Below are positions 45,864 through 56,037 of a stretch of DNA of 64,000 bases, piece by piece. Origin of the DNA: Cellvibrionales bacterium UBA1963 (lineage in GTDB: Bacteria; Pseudomonadota; Gammaproteobacteria; Pseudomonadales; UBA7434); NCBI GenBank assembly GCA_002336035.1, contig DDED01000160.1, positions 13,282 to 77,281 on the forward strand, in the 5' to 3' direction. The translations under genes were made by a program, and so were the position numbers. The notes below the pieces were generated by a model that was given only the letters and a program-made list of their open reading frames with translations, was not told where the DNA came from and searched no databases. Each line of letters opens with the position of its first letter. Position 1 is the first letter of the stretch.

Positions 45864-46703
45864 TTAAATTTTTTCAATCGGGGTGTCGTTTCGATTCCCC
45901 CATTCTGACCAAGAGCCATCATATGCGGCAATTGGTATGCCCAGTAGCTTGCCAACCAAGTAGCTAAGACCTGAGCGGTGATGGGTTTGGCAATGAGTAA
46001 TTATTTTTTTACTGCCATCTAGTCCGACACTGTCCATTTGCTGTTTAATTAAGGGCAGAGGCTGAAGTTGTAATGCACGAGTGTTATCGATTAAATCTAA
46101 CCAATCAATATTAGCGGCACCGGGGATGTGACCACCCCTTTCAGCGAGAACTTTTTTACCAGAAAATTCTTCAGCGGATCTTGCGTCCCAGATGTGATAT
46201 TTACCGTCAGTTAAGTGTGCAATGATATCTTCTGCAGTAATCAACAGATCAGTATTAATGGTCACATTATAGTTCGATTCAACGGGCAATGTGCTCACAG
46301 CCGCGCTATTTACAGCCCGCTTCTCTGCTTGCCAGCGAGTTAAGCCGCCGTCTAGGTATTGATAATGCTGGTGGCCAATGATGTCCAATGTCCAGATTAA
46401 TCGGCCAGCCCAACCGCCGCCTTCGTCATCGTAAGCGATGACATGACTATTTTTATGAAGGCCTATGCGACGAAACACAGAGTTTAATTTTTCTGCACTC
46501 GGTAGCTTGCCTATTGCTGGTGCAATACCACTGGTTAGATCTGATGGTAATATATGAACTGAGTTCGGAATATGACCCGCAACATAGGCTGCGGCACTGC
46601 CGATGAAAATGATGATGCTAGCGGCATCATTGATTTTTTCTTCGAGCTGTTCACTGCTAATTAACAATTCGTTCCACGCAGTGATATCGGTCATATTATC
46701 CAT
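45864..46703 (-). CDS. Tandem-rhodanese sulfurtransferase
   Basis: A two-domain thiosulfate/3-mercaptopyruvate sulfurtransferase of 279 residues. The N-terminal rhodanese domain (about 10-125) is inactive in such proteins; the C-terminal domain has the active-site loop THCQTHHRSG with Cys near residue 240. Clusters of rhodanese, psd and rsgA with orn nearby occur in Pseudomonas, and this order agrees, except that motAB is not between the rhodanese and rsgA here. Sulfur acceptor unknown. Confidence 0.88.
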   Translation of the reverse strand: MDNMTDITAWNELLISSEQLEEKINDAASIIIFIGSAAAYVAGHIPNSVHILPSDLTSGIAPAIGKLPSAEKLNSVFRRIGLHKNSHVIAYDDEGGGWAGRLIWTLDIIGHQHYQYLDGGLTRWQAEKRAVNSAAVSTLPVESNYNVTINTDLLITAEDIIAHLTDGKYHIWDARSAEEFSGKKVLAERGGHIPGAANIDWLDLIDNTRALQLQPLPLIKQQMDSVGLDGSKKIITHCQTHHRSGLSYLVGKLLGIPIAAYDGSWSEWGNRNDTPIEKI

Positions 46704-46741
46704 AGTGAATTACACTCGAGTTGCGTTAAGAAGGCGGCACA

Positions 46742-47764
46742 TCAGTTGTCTAGTGAGCTGAGAATGTGATGATAACTGCTCATTCTTGAAGGGTGTATTT
46801 TCCCTTGCTCAAAGGCTAATTGTAATGCGCAACCGTGGCTTTTGCCATGCTCGCAATCTCTAAATTTACATAAATCGGCATGCACCCTAAATTCAGGTAA
46901 CCCTTCAATAATTGCTTCTGGGCTTAAATGCCAAAGACCAAATTCGCGAATACCTGGTGAGTCAATAATGGCGCCACTGCCAGCAATACTGTTTTCTTTC
47001 AGTGGGTAAAGCTGTGACGTAGTGGTGGTATGACGACCTTTATCATTAGCGCTTGAGATTGCGGCTGTCTTCGCAGTATTAGATCCTGCTAGGACATTAA
47101 TGATCGATGATTTCCCCACCCCCGATTGACCGACCAATATGCTGTTTTTGTCCGCGATAAAATCGATAAATTCTTGTTGTTGCAATGAGGTGGGCGATGC
47201 TTGTGCCGAAAACCGAAAAATTCGATAACCTAAGCTACTGTACAATGCTAACAAGTGTTCCAGCTCAGCAGCAACAGTGGGATTATCGGCCAGTAAATCT
47301 TCCTTATTTAGTAATAAGCAGACCTCAAGTTTGGCATTCTCTGCAGCGATAAGAAAGCGATCTATTAAACTGCTAATTGGCTCTGGCTTCGCAGCGAGAG
47401 TAATAATAATAGTATCAATATTAGCCGCGACGGGTTTTGGATCTTGATAAGGGCGTGGCCGCTGAAGTAACGAGTCACGGGTTAATAAACCCTCAATAAT
47501 GCCAGTATTAGTCTGCGCTAATGGTCGCCATAATACTCGGTCACCGCAAACAATAGTGGGTAAATTAGCCCGAAAGTGACACCTTTTACTGGCTTGGCTG
47601 CCCGGAGTATCAGCACTATCAACTAATAGAACTTCAACTTCTTTGCCATGATGACTAATAACAAGACCGCGGAGCAGTTCAGTATCAAAGGGATTATCGA
47701 TGACCGCCGCCTGCTTGCTGGCGATCCTATTTTGTTGTTGCTGGTTGAGTTTTCTTTTGCTCAT
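46742..47764 (-). CDS. rsgA: Small ribosomal subunit biogenesis GTPase RsgA
   Basis: A circularly permuted GTPase that helps 30S subunit maturation and releases in a GTP-dependent way. An OB domain precedes the permuted G motifs: LLNKEDLL (G4), then SILVGQSGVGKSSIINVL (G1) and IIDSPGIREFGLW (G3). The C-terminal zinc finger has CKFRDCEHGKSHGC. At 340 residues it is normal. It is divergent from orn, the usual arrangement. Confidence 0.96.
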   Translation of the reverse strand: MSKRKLNQQQQNRIASKQAAVIDNPFDTELLRGLVISHHGKEVEVLLVDSADTPGSQASKRCHFRANLPTIVCGDRVLWRPLAQTNTGIIEGLLTRDSLLQRPRPYQDPKPVAANIDTIIITLAAKPEPISSLIDRFLIAAENAKLEVCLLLNKEDLLADNPTVAAELEHLLALYSSLGYRIFRFSAQASPTSLQQQEFIDFIADKNSILVGQSGVGKSSIINVLAGSNTAKTAAISSANDKGRHTTTTSQLYPLKENSIAGSGAIIDSPGIREFGLWHLSPEAIIEGLPEFRVHADLCKFRDCEHGKSHGCALQLAFEQGKIHPSRMSSYHHILSSLDN

Positions 47765-47938
47765 GTATTGGCTGCATAATAGTTAAGCGACAAGCTTACT
47801 GCCTCATGCCAACAACTTCAAACGCTTCGTGCTTATTGCCTAATAGACAGCCGAATTAATCTAGGTAAAATGCTTAACCGGTGGTATAAGATAACTCTGC
47901 GCCCCGTTATACTCAACGTAAGAGAGGAGCTTGAGAGT

Positions 47939-48481
47939 ATGCAAGAATTAAATCGCTTAATTTGGATTGACTTAGAAATGACCGGCTTAAAACCTAATTC
48001 TGATGTCATTATAGAAATAGCGACTATTGTCACCGATGCTGATTTACGTACGGTAGCAGAAGGCCCTGTATTAGCCATTCATCAAAAAGATGAGGTTTTG
48101 ACTGCGATGGACGAATGGAATACCCGTCAACATGGCCAGTCTGGATTGGTTAAACGAGTCCGTGCGAGCCAGTTAACTATGGCTGATGCGGAGGCACAGA
48201 CATTGACGTTTTTGAAGCAACACCTGCAAGCAGGTGATTCACCCATGTGTGGCAATAGTATTTGTCAAGATCGACGTTTTATGGCGAATTATATGCCGGA
48301 GCTAGAGCGCTTTTTCCATTACCGAAATTTAGACGTTAGCACGCTAAAAGAATTAGCTCGAAGGTGGAAGCCAAAGGTACTTCAGGGAATGAAAAAAAAG
48401 GCTAGCCATCTAGCTATGGATGATATTAAGGATTCAATAGAAGAGTTGCGTTATTATCGAAGCGTTTTAATGAACGTTTAA
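47939..48481 (+). CDS. orn: Oligoribonuclease
   Basis: A 3'-5' exoribonuclease (DEDDh) that degrades dinucleotides, including pGpG in cyclic-di-GMP turnover. The ATG at 47939 has AGAGGAG upstream and gives [17 protein letters not shown] with the first acidic residues; [18 protein letters not shown] and [14 protein letters not shown] hold the others and the catalytic His. At 180 residues it is full length. It diverges from rsgA. Confidence 0.96.
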   Translation: MQELNRLIWIDLEMTGLKPNSDVIIEIATIVTDADLRTVAEGPVLAIHQKDEVLTAMDEWNTRQHGQSGLVKRVRASQLTMADAEAQTLTFLKQHLQAGDSPMCGNSICQDRRFMANYMPELERFFHYRNLDVSTLKELARRWKPKVLQGMKKKASHLAMDDIKDSIEELRYYRSVLMNV

Positions 48482-48514
48482 CCATAAAATTAAACCGACA
48501 CAATAAATAAAAAA

Positions 48515-49636
48515 ATGTCAAAAAATATATCCCAACAATTAATGTCTCGATTAATCAATCATATCTTGGCCAACACCAGCGATGAGGTTGATGATTGTCT
48601 TACAGAGCCCGCCAATTTTTTCACTGATATTAATCGATTCAAAAAAGAGCGGCAACAATTTTTTTTAGATACACCGCAATTGCTTGGATTTTCTGGGGAC
48701 GTATCAGAGCCAAATACTTTTATGACCTTTGAGTGCATGGGGGTGCCTATTGTTGTAACTAGGAATAGTCTGGGCCAGTTAAAAGCATTTATTAATGCTT
48801 GTTCGCACCGCGGCGCGCGAGTGGCTGATGGCGGTGGCAATAAAAAAAGGATGAGCTGCAAATTTCATGGTTGGAGTTATGATTTAGATGGCGATCTAGT
48901 CGGCGTACCCAGCAGTCAATGTTTTGATATTGATAAAGCAAGTTGCAGTTTGACGTCACTACCAATCGTTGATCATCAGGGTTTATTACTGGTTGGTCTT
49001 AGTCAAAAGGTCTCAAAGGAAAAATTAAATGAATTTTTAGTACCTTTAGATTCACAAATCAAAGAATTCAATTTTGCTAAATTAAAAAATATAGCGGTGA
49101 GGAAATTTGAGGTGGCTGCCAATTGGAAGTTGGTTGTAAGTCTCAGTCATGAGTCATACCATTTTGCGAATTTACACCGAGAATCATTAGCGCCGATCAT
49201 GACTTCACACAGTGTTTTTGATCAATTTGGGATGCACACACGCTGGGCTTTTCCTCTCAAAGGGATTGAGCGTTGGGCCCAAAAACCCCGTATTGATTGG
49301 CCAAAAAAATTACCTGGTGCTATTAGTCACACTTTATTTCCCGGGACAGTCATCGTCGTTAATGCTCAAGACGCACAAATCATTCGAGTTGAACCGGGAT
49401 CTTCAGTTGATTGTTCGGTGGTTTATTATTCCGGTGGTTGTGCTAATAGTGACTTAATGGAGGAAAGCTTGCAGGCATATAACTTTGGTGGTGATATATT
49501 TGCTAATGAAGATCTACCCGTTGCAGAGCAATGCCAACAAGGCATTATGGCTAGACAAGCGGATATAATTATAGGTAAAAATGAACCTGTGGTTCAACTT
49601 TGGCACCGGCTCTGGCGAGGCGAACTGGATAGTTAA
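48515..49636 (+). CDS. Rieske non-heme iron oxygenase, large subunit
   Basis: An aromatic-ring-hydroxylating type oxygenase of 373 residues. The Rieske cluster motif is CSHRGARVADGGG, then CKFHGWSYDLDG. The catalytic iron site is NWKLVVSLSHESYHFANLH, with the acidic bridge in HES and His ligands in YHFANLH; the third ligand is probably in the EDLPVAEQCQQG region. Reductase and small subunit genes are not beside it. It lies 33 bp after orn on the same strand. Substrate unknown (aromatic, quaternary amine or sterol are all precedented). Confidence 0.86.
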   Translation: MSKNISQQLMSRLINHILANTSDEVDDCLTEPANFFTDINRFKKERQQFFLDTPQLLGFSGDVSEPNTFMTFECMGVPIVVTRNSLGQLKAFINACSHRGARVADGGGNKKRMSCKFHGWSYDLDGDLVGVPSSQCFDIDKASCSLTSLPIVDHQGLLLVGLSQKVSKEKLNEFLVPLDSQIKEFNFAKLKNIAVRKFEVAANWKLVVSLSHESYHFANLHRESLAPIMTSHSVFDQFGMHTRWAFPLKGIERWAQKPRIDWPKKLPGAISHTLFPGTVIVVNAQDAQIIRVEPGSSVDCSVVYYSGGCANSDLMEESLQAYNFGGDIFANEDLPVAEQCQQGIMARQADIIIGKNEPVVQLWHRLWRGELDS

Positions 49637-49643
49637 TTGGATT

Positions 49644-50123
49644 TCATAGGTTATGCATTTTGCGTAAATGTGTCAGTAAGCCCTTAGCTGCTTTTTCTAA
49701 TACACTAACGGTTCCATCAAATTGGTTCGCTTCGTGGTAGTAGGGGTCTGGCACTTGGGCATACTCACTTGCTCCACCGTAACGCATAAATAAACTAAGC
49801 TCACCTTGATAATCTTCAGGCGCCCATGCTTTGACGCTCATCATGTTAATATTGTCCATTGAAATAACATAGTTTGCTTGCTCGTAATCGGCCGGGGTGA
49901 TTTGCCTCGCAATTTGCTTTTCAATATCATAACCTTTCCGTTGACATGCTGCTATTGCTCGAGGGTCTGGGTTTTTACCGACATTGAAGGCGGCAGTCCC
50001 ACATGAATCAACGGTAATTTTATCTTGCAGCCCAGCATCGTTAACTAGCCGCTCAAGAATACCTTGTGCGCTGGGCGAGCGGCAAATGTTACCAAGACAG
50101 ACGAATACGATATGAATGGTCAT
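49644..50123 (-). CDS. Low-molecular-weight protein tyrosine phosphatase
   Basis: A cytosolic arsenate reductase-fold phosphatase. The ATG at 50123 follows AGGAAAC and gives MTIHIVFVCLGNICRSPSA, with the catalytic loop CLGNICRS (Cys9, Arg15) and the acid VPDPYYHE near residue 125. The 159-residue length is standard. No exopolysaccharide kinase gene lies beside it, so its role is open. It is convergent with the Rieske gene. Confidence 0.92.
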   Translation of the reverse strand: MTIHIVFVCLGNICRSPSAQGILERLVNDAGLQDKITVDSCGTAAFNVGKNPDPRAIAACQRKGYDIEKQIARQITPADYEQANYVISMDNINMMSVKAWAPEDYQGELSLFMRYGGASEYAQVPDPYYHEANQFDGTVSVLEKAAKGLLTHLRKMHNL

Positions 50124-50236
50124 TGTTTCCTGATCGTTTAGTGTTATTTTGTAGATCAAGTAAGGCTAAAGCAGCTTACGGTAAGCCCTATTATTACATA
50201 ATAAAACCACGGATGTGTAACCGTTAGGAGAATAAT

Positions 50237-50779
50237 ATGAGTATTGATCCCGTACAAATGTTGTTAGAGAAAGACGCAATAAAAAATATTAAGTATGAAT
50301 ATTTTCGCCGTCTTGACAGTAAACAGTTTAATGAATTAATTAAACTGTTTACTGAAGATGCAACGACTGCCTATGATAATGGTCGTTATTCATGTCACGG
50401 TCGTGAGAGTATTTTCAATTTCCTAGATGAGTCGATGTCGACGCATCAATGCCTTTCGCAACACCAAGCACATCATCCAGAAATTAAATTTATTGATGAT
50501 ACACATGCTACTGGTATGTGGCACTTTGAAGATACGGTTTATCGTTTAGACGATAATGTAAAGATTACTGGCGTTGGCATTTATTGGGATGAGTACGTAA
50601 AGACTGATGATGGTTGGTTAATCTCGCACACTGGTTATGAGCGTTTATGGGTTTGTACTGAGAAATTGAACCTCGATAATTATATTGAAGTGCGATCTTT
50701 CTGGGATGCAAAAGAGTTAGACCGTAGTAATAAGCGTAATAAAACGACTGGCGAGCTCCAATTATACCCACAACGTTAA
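50237..50779 (+). CDS. SnoaL-like protein
   Basis: A 180-residue SnoaL_4/NTF2-like domain. The opening MLLEKDAIKNIKYEYFRRLD and FNELIKLFTEDATTAYD are typical, and the domain ends near GWLISHTGYERLW. A short charged tail follows. The closest recognised context is dehydratase-like members of the family, but this is not enough to name the reaction. It is divergent from the phosphatase gene. Confidence 0.72.
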   Translation: MSIDPVQMLLEKDAIKNIKYEYFRRLDSKQFNELIKLFTEDATTAYDNGRYSCHGRESIFNFLDESMSTHQCLSQHQAHHPEIKFIDDTHATGMWHFEDTVYRLDDNVKITGVGIYWDEYVKTDDGWLISHTGYERLWVCTEKLNLDNYIEVRSFWDAKELDRSNKRNKTTGELQLYPQR

Positions 50780-50788
50780 CCACCGTAT

Positions 50789-50813
50789 AACCATGTTAAC
50801 TGTCATGGTTTTT
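50789..50813 (+). terminator. Hairpin after the SnoaL-like gene at 50237
   Basis: AACCATG pairs with CATGGTT around 8 bases, followed by TTTA. It overlaps the convergent prpE stop. Stem is short and AT-rich. Confidence 0.5.
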
Positions 50814-52718
50814 ATAGTAGCCAAGCTTCTGGTCCATAAACAGTTTTTTCATTTCTGCTAATGCCTTGGGATCATCAATAGTTGATGGTGGAGTAAAATT
50901 TTCACCATCGGCTATCTGCCTTAATACTTTACGAAGAATTTTTCCCGAGCGAGTTTTTGGTAAGCTTTTCACTATTAAGATATTTTTTAGGTGGGCTACT
51001 GCACCGATCTTCTCTCTCACAAGGGTTATTAATTGAGATGGAATATGATGGATTTCCTTGTCATCCACACCATCTTTAACAATAACCATAGCGACTGGTA
51101 TTTGCCCCCGGAGTTGATCATGAATGCCAATAACAGCGCACTCAGCTATAGCGTGATGTGAGGCAACGATTTCTTCCATTTCTCCGGTAGAAAAACGATG
51201 GCCTGCAATATTAATCACATCATCGGTTCGCCCCATAACAAATAAATAGCCTTGTTCATCGATATAGCCACCATCACCGGTTAAATAGAATCCTGGAAAG
51301 TCATTAAGGTAGCTAGTTTGGTAGCGTTTAAAATCATTCCATAGAGTGGGAAAGCTAGACGGCGGCAAGGGCAGCTTAATCAGGATATGCCCTTGATGGT
51401 TGGCAGCTAGTAACTGACCTTGATCGTCAACAATGCTTAATTCAAAACCAGGAACGGGCAGTGAAGCTGAGCCTGCTTTACACTCAAGGGTTTCAATTCC
51501 CGTCATGCTGGCGGCAATTGACCAGCCCGTTTCAGTTTGCCACCAATGATCAATAACGGGTTTATTGATGAGTGCTTTTAGCCAATCAAACGTAGAAGGG
51601 TCTGTTCGCTCGCCTGCAAGAAAGGCCGCTTTCAGTGATGATAGATCGTAATGACGCAAGAACTTACCTTCTGCGTCTTCTTTCTTAATAGCTCTAAAAG
51701 CTGTTGGTGCAGAAAATATTGCATTGACTTTATGTTGTTCGCAGACGCGCCAAAAAGCACCTGCATCGGGGGTACGGATAGGCTTGCCTTCATATAATAT
51801 CGAAGTGCAACCCACTAACAAGGGACCGTAGACAATATAAGAATGACCGACGACCCAACCGACATCCGATGCAGCCCAGAAAACATCACCGGCTTCCATG
51901 TTATAAATAGCTTTCATGCTGTAGTGTAAGGCTACGGCATGACCGCCATTGTCTCTTACTACCCCTTTTGGCTTACCGGTTGTGCCAGAGGTGTATAAAA
52001 TATACAGCGGGTCTGTGGCCTTTACACTTACGCAGTCAACGGGTGTGGCCTGGCTCACTAAGCTCTGCCAGTCAAGGTGCAGCGCTTTATTGGCGCTCGT
52101 CTGTAACTGCGAATCATATTGCTTACGTTGGTAAACTACACAATTTTTTATAGAATGCTCAGCTAACGCTATTGCTTCATCAATAATAGGCAAATAGGGG
52201 ATAATCGTATCAAATTCGATGCCGCATGATGCTGTTAGAATAACACTAGGTTTAGCATCATCGATACGACTGGCAATTTCTTGAGCAGCGAAACCGCCAA
52301 AGACAACAGAGTGAATCGCTCCAATTCTTGCACAGGCGAGCATGGCGATAACAGCCTGTGGAATCATGGGCAGATAAATTAGTACTCGATCGCCTTTGCT
52401 TACCTGCAGTGCGTCGAGCACGCCAGCAAATAAAGCAACTTGATCACGTAATGTTGAAAAGCTTATCGATTCAATGGTACCGGTAACCGGCGAGTCATAA
52501 ATAATGGCTGCCTGATTGCCTCGACCCTCTTCTATTTGGTGGTCTAATGCCAAATAAGCTGTATTAAGTTCGCCGTCGGCAAACCAGCGGTCAATGCCGT
52601 TATCATCTTTGCTTAGGATGGTCTGAGGTGGCTTGAACCAAGCTAAGGATTCTGCTTTGGCGGCCCAAAAACCAGTCTTATCGTCTAAAGAATGTTGGTA
52701 CTCTTTTTTATAGCTCAT
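50796..52718 (-). CDS. prpE: Propionyl-CoA synthetase-like AMP-forming ligase
   Basis: An ANL-family ligase that activates a short acid (propionate, possibly acetate or acrylate) to its CoA thioester. Motifs are YTSGTTGKPKGV (P-loop), WWQTETGW, LTGDGGYIDEQG and the C-terminal KTRSGKILRK with the acetylatable lysine. The N-terminus (HSLDDKTGFWAAKAESLAWF) is typical of PrpE. At 640 residues it is normal. No prpBCD methylcitrate genes lie nearby, so propionate metabolism would be encoded elsewhere. It is downstream of ubiD on the same strand. Confidence 0.88.
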   Translation of the reverse strand: MSYKKEYQHSLDDKTGFWAAKAESLAWFKPPQTILSKDDNGIDRWFADGELNTAYLALDHQIEEGRGNQAAIIYDSPVTGTIESISFSTLRDQVALFAGVLDALQVSKGDRVLIYLPMIPQAVIAMLACARIGAIHSVVFGGFAAQEIASRIDDAKPSVILTASCGIEFDTIIPYLPIIDEAIALAEHSIKNCVVYQRKQYDSQLQTSANKALHLDWQSLVSQATPVDCVSVKATDPLYILYTSGTTGKPKGVVRDNGGHAVALHYSMKAIYNMEAGDVFWAASDVGWVVGHSYIVYGPLLVGCTSILYEGKPIRTPDAGAFWRVCEQHKVNAIFSAPTAFRAIKKEDAEGKFLRHYDLSSLKAAFLAGERTDPSTFDWLKALINKPVIDHWWQTETGWSIAASMTGIETLECKAGSASLPVPGFELSIVDDQGQLLAANHQGHILIKLPLPPSSFPTLWNDFKRYQTSYLNDFPGFYLTGDGGYIDEQGYLFVMGRTDDVINIAGHRFSTGEMEEIVASHHAIAECAVIGIHDQLRGQIPVAMVIVKDGVDDKEIHHIPSQLITLVREKIGAVAHLKNILIVKSLPKTRSGKILRKVLRQIADGENFTPPSTIDDPKALAEMKKLFMDQKLGYYKNHDS

Positions 52719-52758
52719 CCTTTTTCCTGATACTTATCGCTAAGGAGTGCTGAAGGCG

Positions 52759-54246
52759 TTACTGAGGCGTGCTTTTATCAATACCCAGCGAGGACCAGAT
52801 TTGATCAATTTTTTCGGTTACTGCAGTGTCCATAGCGATAGGTTCGCCCCATTCACGGTTGGTTTCACCCGGCCATTTATTTGTGGCATCTAAACCCATT
52901 TTAGAACCGAGACCAGAAACTGGGGAGGCAAAATCGAGATAATCAATCGGTGTATTTTCAACTAATACGGTATCGCGCGCAGGGTCCATACGTGTTGTCA
53001 TGGCCCAGATAACATCTTGCCAATTACGTGCATCGATATCATCATCGGTAACAATGACAAATTTTGTGTACATGAATTGCCGTAGAAAAGACCATACCCC
53101 CATCATCACGCGTTTGGCATGGCCAGGGTATTGTTTCTTTATAGTGACGATGGCAAGACGATAGGAGCAGCCTTCTGGTGGCAAATAAAAATCGCTAATT
53201 TCCGGAAAGGTTTTTTGCAATAACGGCACAAATACCTCGTTTAAAGCAAGACCAAGAATCGCGGGCTCATCGGGTGGTCTGCCAGTGTAAGTGCTGTGAT
53301 AAATGGGATTTTCCCGATGAGTAATGGCCGTTACTGTCAGCACTGGAAAGCGATCAACCTCGTTATAGTAGCCGGTATGATCGCCAAAGGGACCTTCATC
53401 TGCCATTTCACCCGGTGCTATAACGCCTTCTAAAATAATTTCGGCATGTGCAGGGATTTGTAAATCAGAGTGAAGACAATCCGCTACTTCTGTCTTAGCT
53501 CCTCTTAACAATCCAGCAAAAGCATATTCAGATAAGCTATCCGGTACAGGTGTCACTGCGCCTAACGTTGTTGCAGGGTCTGCGCCTAGGGCAATTGCGA
53601 CAGGAAAGCCTTGTCCTGGATTTTCTTGCTGCCATTCCTTAAAGTCTAATGCGCCACCACGATGAGAGAGCCAGCGCATAATTAATTTATTCTTGCCAAT
53701 AACTTGCATTCGATAGATGCCAAGATTCTGTCGGTCTTTATTAGGCCCTTTAGTGATTACTAAAGGCCAAGTAATTAGGGGTCCAGCGTCGCCAGGCCAA
53801 CACGTCTGTACCGGTAAACGAGATAGATCGACATCTTCACCTATGAATTTTTGAGTTTGGCAGGGTGGCTTTTTAATGGTTTTGGGATTCATATTTAGCA
53901 CCTGCTTGAAAATGGGTGCTTTTTCCCACATGTCTTTCAACCCTTTAGGCGGCTCGGGCTCTTTTAAGAAAGCCAGTAATTTACCAATTTCACGAAGGGC
54001 TGAGACATGAGTCTCACCCATTGCGAGAGCGACACGTTGCTCGGTACCAAAGAGGTTGCCAAGCACCGGCATATCATGACCAATAGGGTTTTCAAACAGA
54101 ATAGCTGGACCACGCTGTTTTAACGCGCGGTCACAAATTTCAGTCATTTCGAGATTGGGGTCAATAGGCGCTGTGACTCTCACTAATTGACCATTGGCTT
54201 CTAGGTAATCAATAAAGTCACGCAAGTCATTAAATTGCAAACTCAT
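52759..54246 (-). CDS. ubiD: 4-hydroxy-3-polyprenylbenzoate decarboxylase
   Basis: Decarboxylates the ubiquinone precursor using the prenylated flavin made by UbiX. The first residues [24 protein letters not shown], the [18 protein letters not shown] region and EFALAG-like [22 protein letters not shown] and the [18 protein letters not shown] stretch are all classical UbiD signatures. At 495 residues it is full length. It starts 11 bp after rho on the same strand, the order found in several gammaproteobacteria. Confidence 0.95.
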   Translation of the reverse strand: MSLQFNDLRDFIDYLEANGQLVRVTAPIDPNLEMTEICDRALKQRGPAILFENPIGHDMPVLGNLFGTEQRVALAMGETHVSALREIGKLLAFLKEPEPPKGLKDMWEKAPIFKQVLNMNPKTIKKPPCQTQKFIGEDVDLSRLPVQTCWPGDAGPLITWPLVITKGPNKDRQNLGIYRMQVIGKNKLIMRWLSHRGGALDFKEWQQENPGQGFPVAIALGADPATTLGAVTPVPDSLSEYAFAGLLRGAKTEVADCLHSDLQIPAHAEIILEGVIAPGEMADEGPFGDHTGYYNEVDRFPVLTVTAITHRENPIYHSTYTGRPPDEPAILGLALNEVFVPLLQKTFPEISDFYLPPEGCSYRLAIVTIKKQYPGHAKRVMMGVWSFLRQFMYTKFVIVTDDDIDARNWQDVIWAMTTRMDPARDTVLVENTPIDYLDFASPVSGLGSKMGLDATNKWPGETNREWGEPIAMDTAVTEKIDQIWSSLGIDKSTPQ

Positions 54247-54257
54247 ACTCTAGACCA

Positions 54258-55538
54258 CTAGGCTATTTTACCGGTTTTTTGACGTTTCATTGAGGTGAAA
54301 AATTCGTCATTAGTTTTGGTGTCTTTTAGTTTGTCGATAAGAAATTCAACTGCTTGCGAATCTTCCATTGAATGCAGTAGTTTGCGTAAAATCCACATGT
54401 GTTGTAGCTCTTCTTCTTTGGTCAAGAGCTCTTCACGACGGGTGCCGGAGCGTCGAATATTAATTGCCGGATAAACGCGTTTCTCAGCCACCTTACGATC
54501 AAGGTGAAGCTCCATGTTGCCGGTGCCTTTGAATTCTTCGTAAATGACCTCATCCATTTTTGAACCGGTATCAATTAATGCCGTTGCGATGATCGTGAGG
54601 CTACCGCCTTCTTCAATATTTCTGGCAGCACCAAAGAATCGTTTTGGACGCTCAAGTGCATGAGCATCAACACCGCCTGTTAGCACCTTGCCTGAACTCG
54701 GTATAATAGTGTTGTAGGCGCGAGCTAATCGCGTAATGGAGTCTAATAAAATAATAACATTTCGTTTATGTTCAGTCAGTCGCTTGGCTTTTTCAATGAC
54801 CATTTCAGCAACTTGAACATGTCGTGCAGGTGGTTCGTCAAAAGTGCTGGCGATGACCTCTGCGGCGCGAACAGAACGGACCATCTCAGTCACTTCTTCT
54901 GGTCTTTCGTCAATGAGTAAAACGATGACATAGCATTCAGGATTGTTACGGATAATAGCCTGGGCCATATTCTGAAGAATTAATGTTTTACCTGCTTTTG
55001 GCGGTGAAACGATGAGACCTCGCTGACCTTTACCGATGGGCGCGCTTAAGTCAATAATGCGGCCAGATAAATCCTCAGTACTGCCATTGCCTGACTCAAG
55101 GATTAATCGCTCATCAGGGAATAGCGGTGTTAAATTTTCAAATAATATTTTTTGTCTTGAATTGTCTGGCTTGTCAAAATTAATTTCACTGACTTTTAAT
55201 AGAGCAAAGTAGCGTTCGCCATCTTTGGGTGGTCGTATTTTTCCTGCAATCGTGTCACCCGTTCGCAGATTAAACCGTCTTATTTGGCTTGGAGAAACAT
55301 ATATATCATCGGGTCCGGCAAGGTAGGAGCAATCAGCTGAGCGAAGGAATCCAAAGCCGTCTTGCAAAATCTCTAATACGCCGTCGCCATAAATATCCTC
55401 ACCGCCTTTAGCATGCCGTTTGAGGATAGAAAAAATAATATCTTGCTTGCGGGAGCGAGCAACATTATCGAGACCCATGGTCTCTGCAATTTTAACGAGT
55501 TCGGAAATTGGTTTAGATTTTAGGTCAGTTAGATTCAT
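54258..55538 (-). CDS. rho: Transcription termination factor Rho
   Basis: A hexameric RNA helicase. The N-terminal domain ([19 protein letters not shown]) and the primary RNA site ([20 protein letters not shown]) precede the ATPase with Walker A SPPKAGKT and Q-loop region, ending in FTSMKRQ-like [14 protein letters not shown]. At 426 residues it is normal. It lies downstream of trxA with a 499-bp leader, consistent with autoregulated rho, and upstream of ubiD. Confidence 0.97.
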   Translation of the reverse strand: MNLTDLKSKPISELVKIAETMGLDNVARSRKQDIIFSILKRHAKGGEDIYGDGVLEILQDGFGFLRSADCSYLAGPDDIYVSPSQIRRFNLRTGDTIAGKIRPPKDGERYFALLKVSEINFDKPDNSRQKILFENLTPLFPDERLILESGNGSTEDLSGRIIDLSAPIGKGQRGLIVSPPKAGKTLILQNMAQAIIRNNPECYVIVLLIDERPEEVTEMVRSVRAAEVIASTFDEPPARHVQVAEMVIEKAKRLTEHKRNVIILLDSITRLARAYNTIIPSSGKVLTGGVDAHALERPKRFFGAARNIEEGGSLTIIATALIDTGSKMDEVIYEEFKGTGNMELHLDRKVAEKRVYPAINIRRSGTRREELLTKEEELQHMWILRKLLHSMEDSQAVEFLIDKLKDTKTNDEFFTSMKRQKTGKIA

Positions 55539-56037
55539 AGTTAGGATAGACTGTTATAAGGTAAGGAATGATTTAGCTACAGGAGCTAAAAGATGTGGGT
55601 TAGGTGATGATAAAAATGTTCTGATTTATTTTTCAGCTTAGGTACATGAAGGCTATACAAAATTCAGGTAATTAAATATGAGGCAATTTAAACTTGTCTC
55701 TAGCGATCACGCACTGTCATAAAGAAACATGGATTGATCTATAAAAATCGGTGAGTTTGAATGACAGCAGAAGTTTAGATTTAGTTATAAAGTCACCATA
55801 GCATCATAAATTACTATCGTCTAGCCAAAATTTCAGCTTTTTGGATTTAGTTGGGTTTGCATGGGTCAATTAAGGGTGTTGGGCAATGTTTGCGTACCAT
55901 TGTTATTGAATAAGCCCATAGTGTTTAAGCGGTGGAGCGCCGAGATGTTCACGGATACGGCGCGCAATTGCATGACAGCGGAGCGCCAGGCGTTAGGCTT
56001 AAAAATAAGCTAAAAAAACAGCGACTTAATTTTAAAT
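55539..56037. other. trxA-rho intergenic / rho leader
   Basis: About 499 bp without a gene. Rho leaders are often long and Rho-regulated. One GC-rich block (55930-55990) contrasts with AT-rich surroundings and contains GGAGCGCC twice (55934-55941, 55980-55987). A short hairpin, TTAGGCTTA-AAAA-TAAGCTAA region, lies near 55995-56015. No leader peptide convinced me. Confidence 0.45.

Noticed and set aside
55921..55997. Possible integron attC site in the rho leader
   Set aside because: Only one end fits the attC consensus and the internal arms are direct repeats, not complementary; no integrase or cassette is near.
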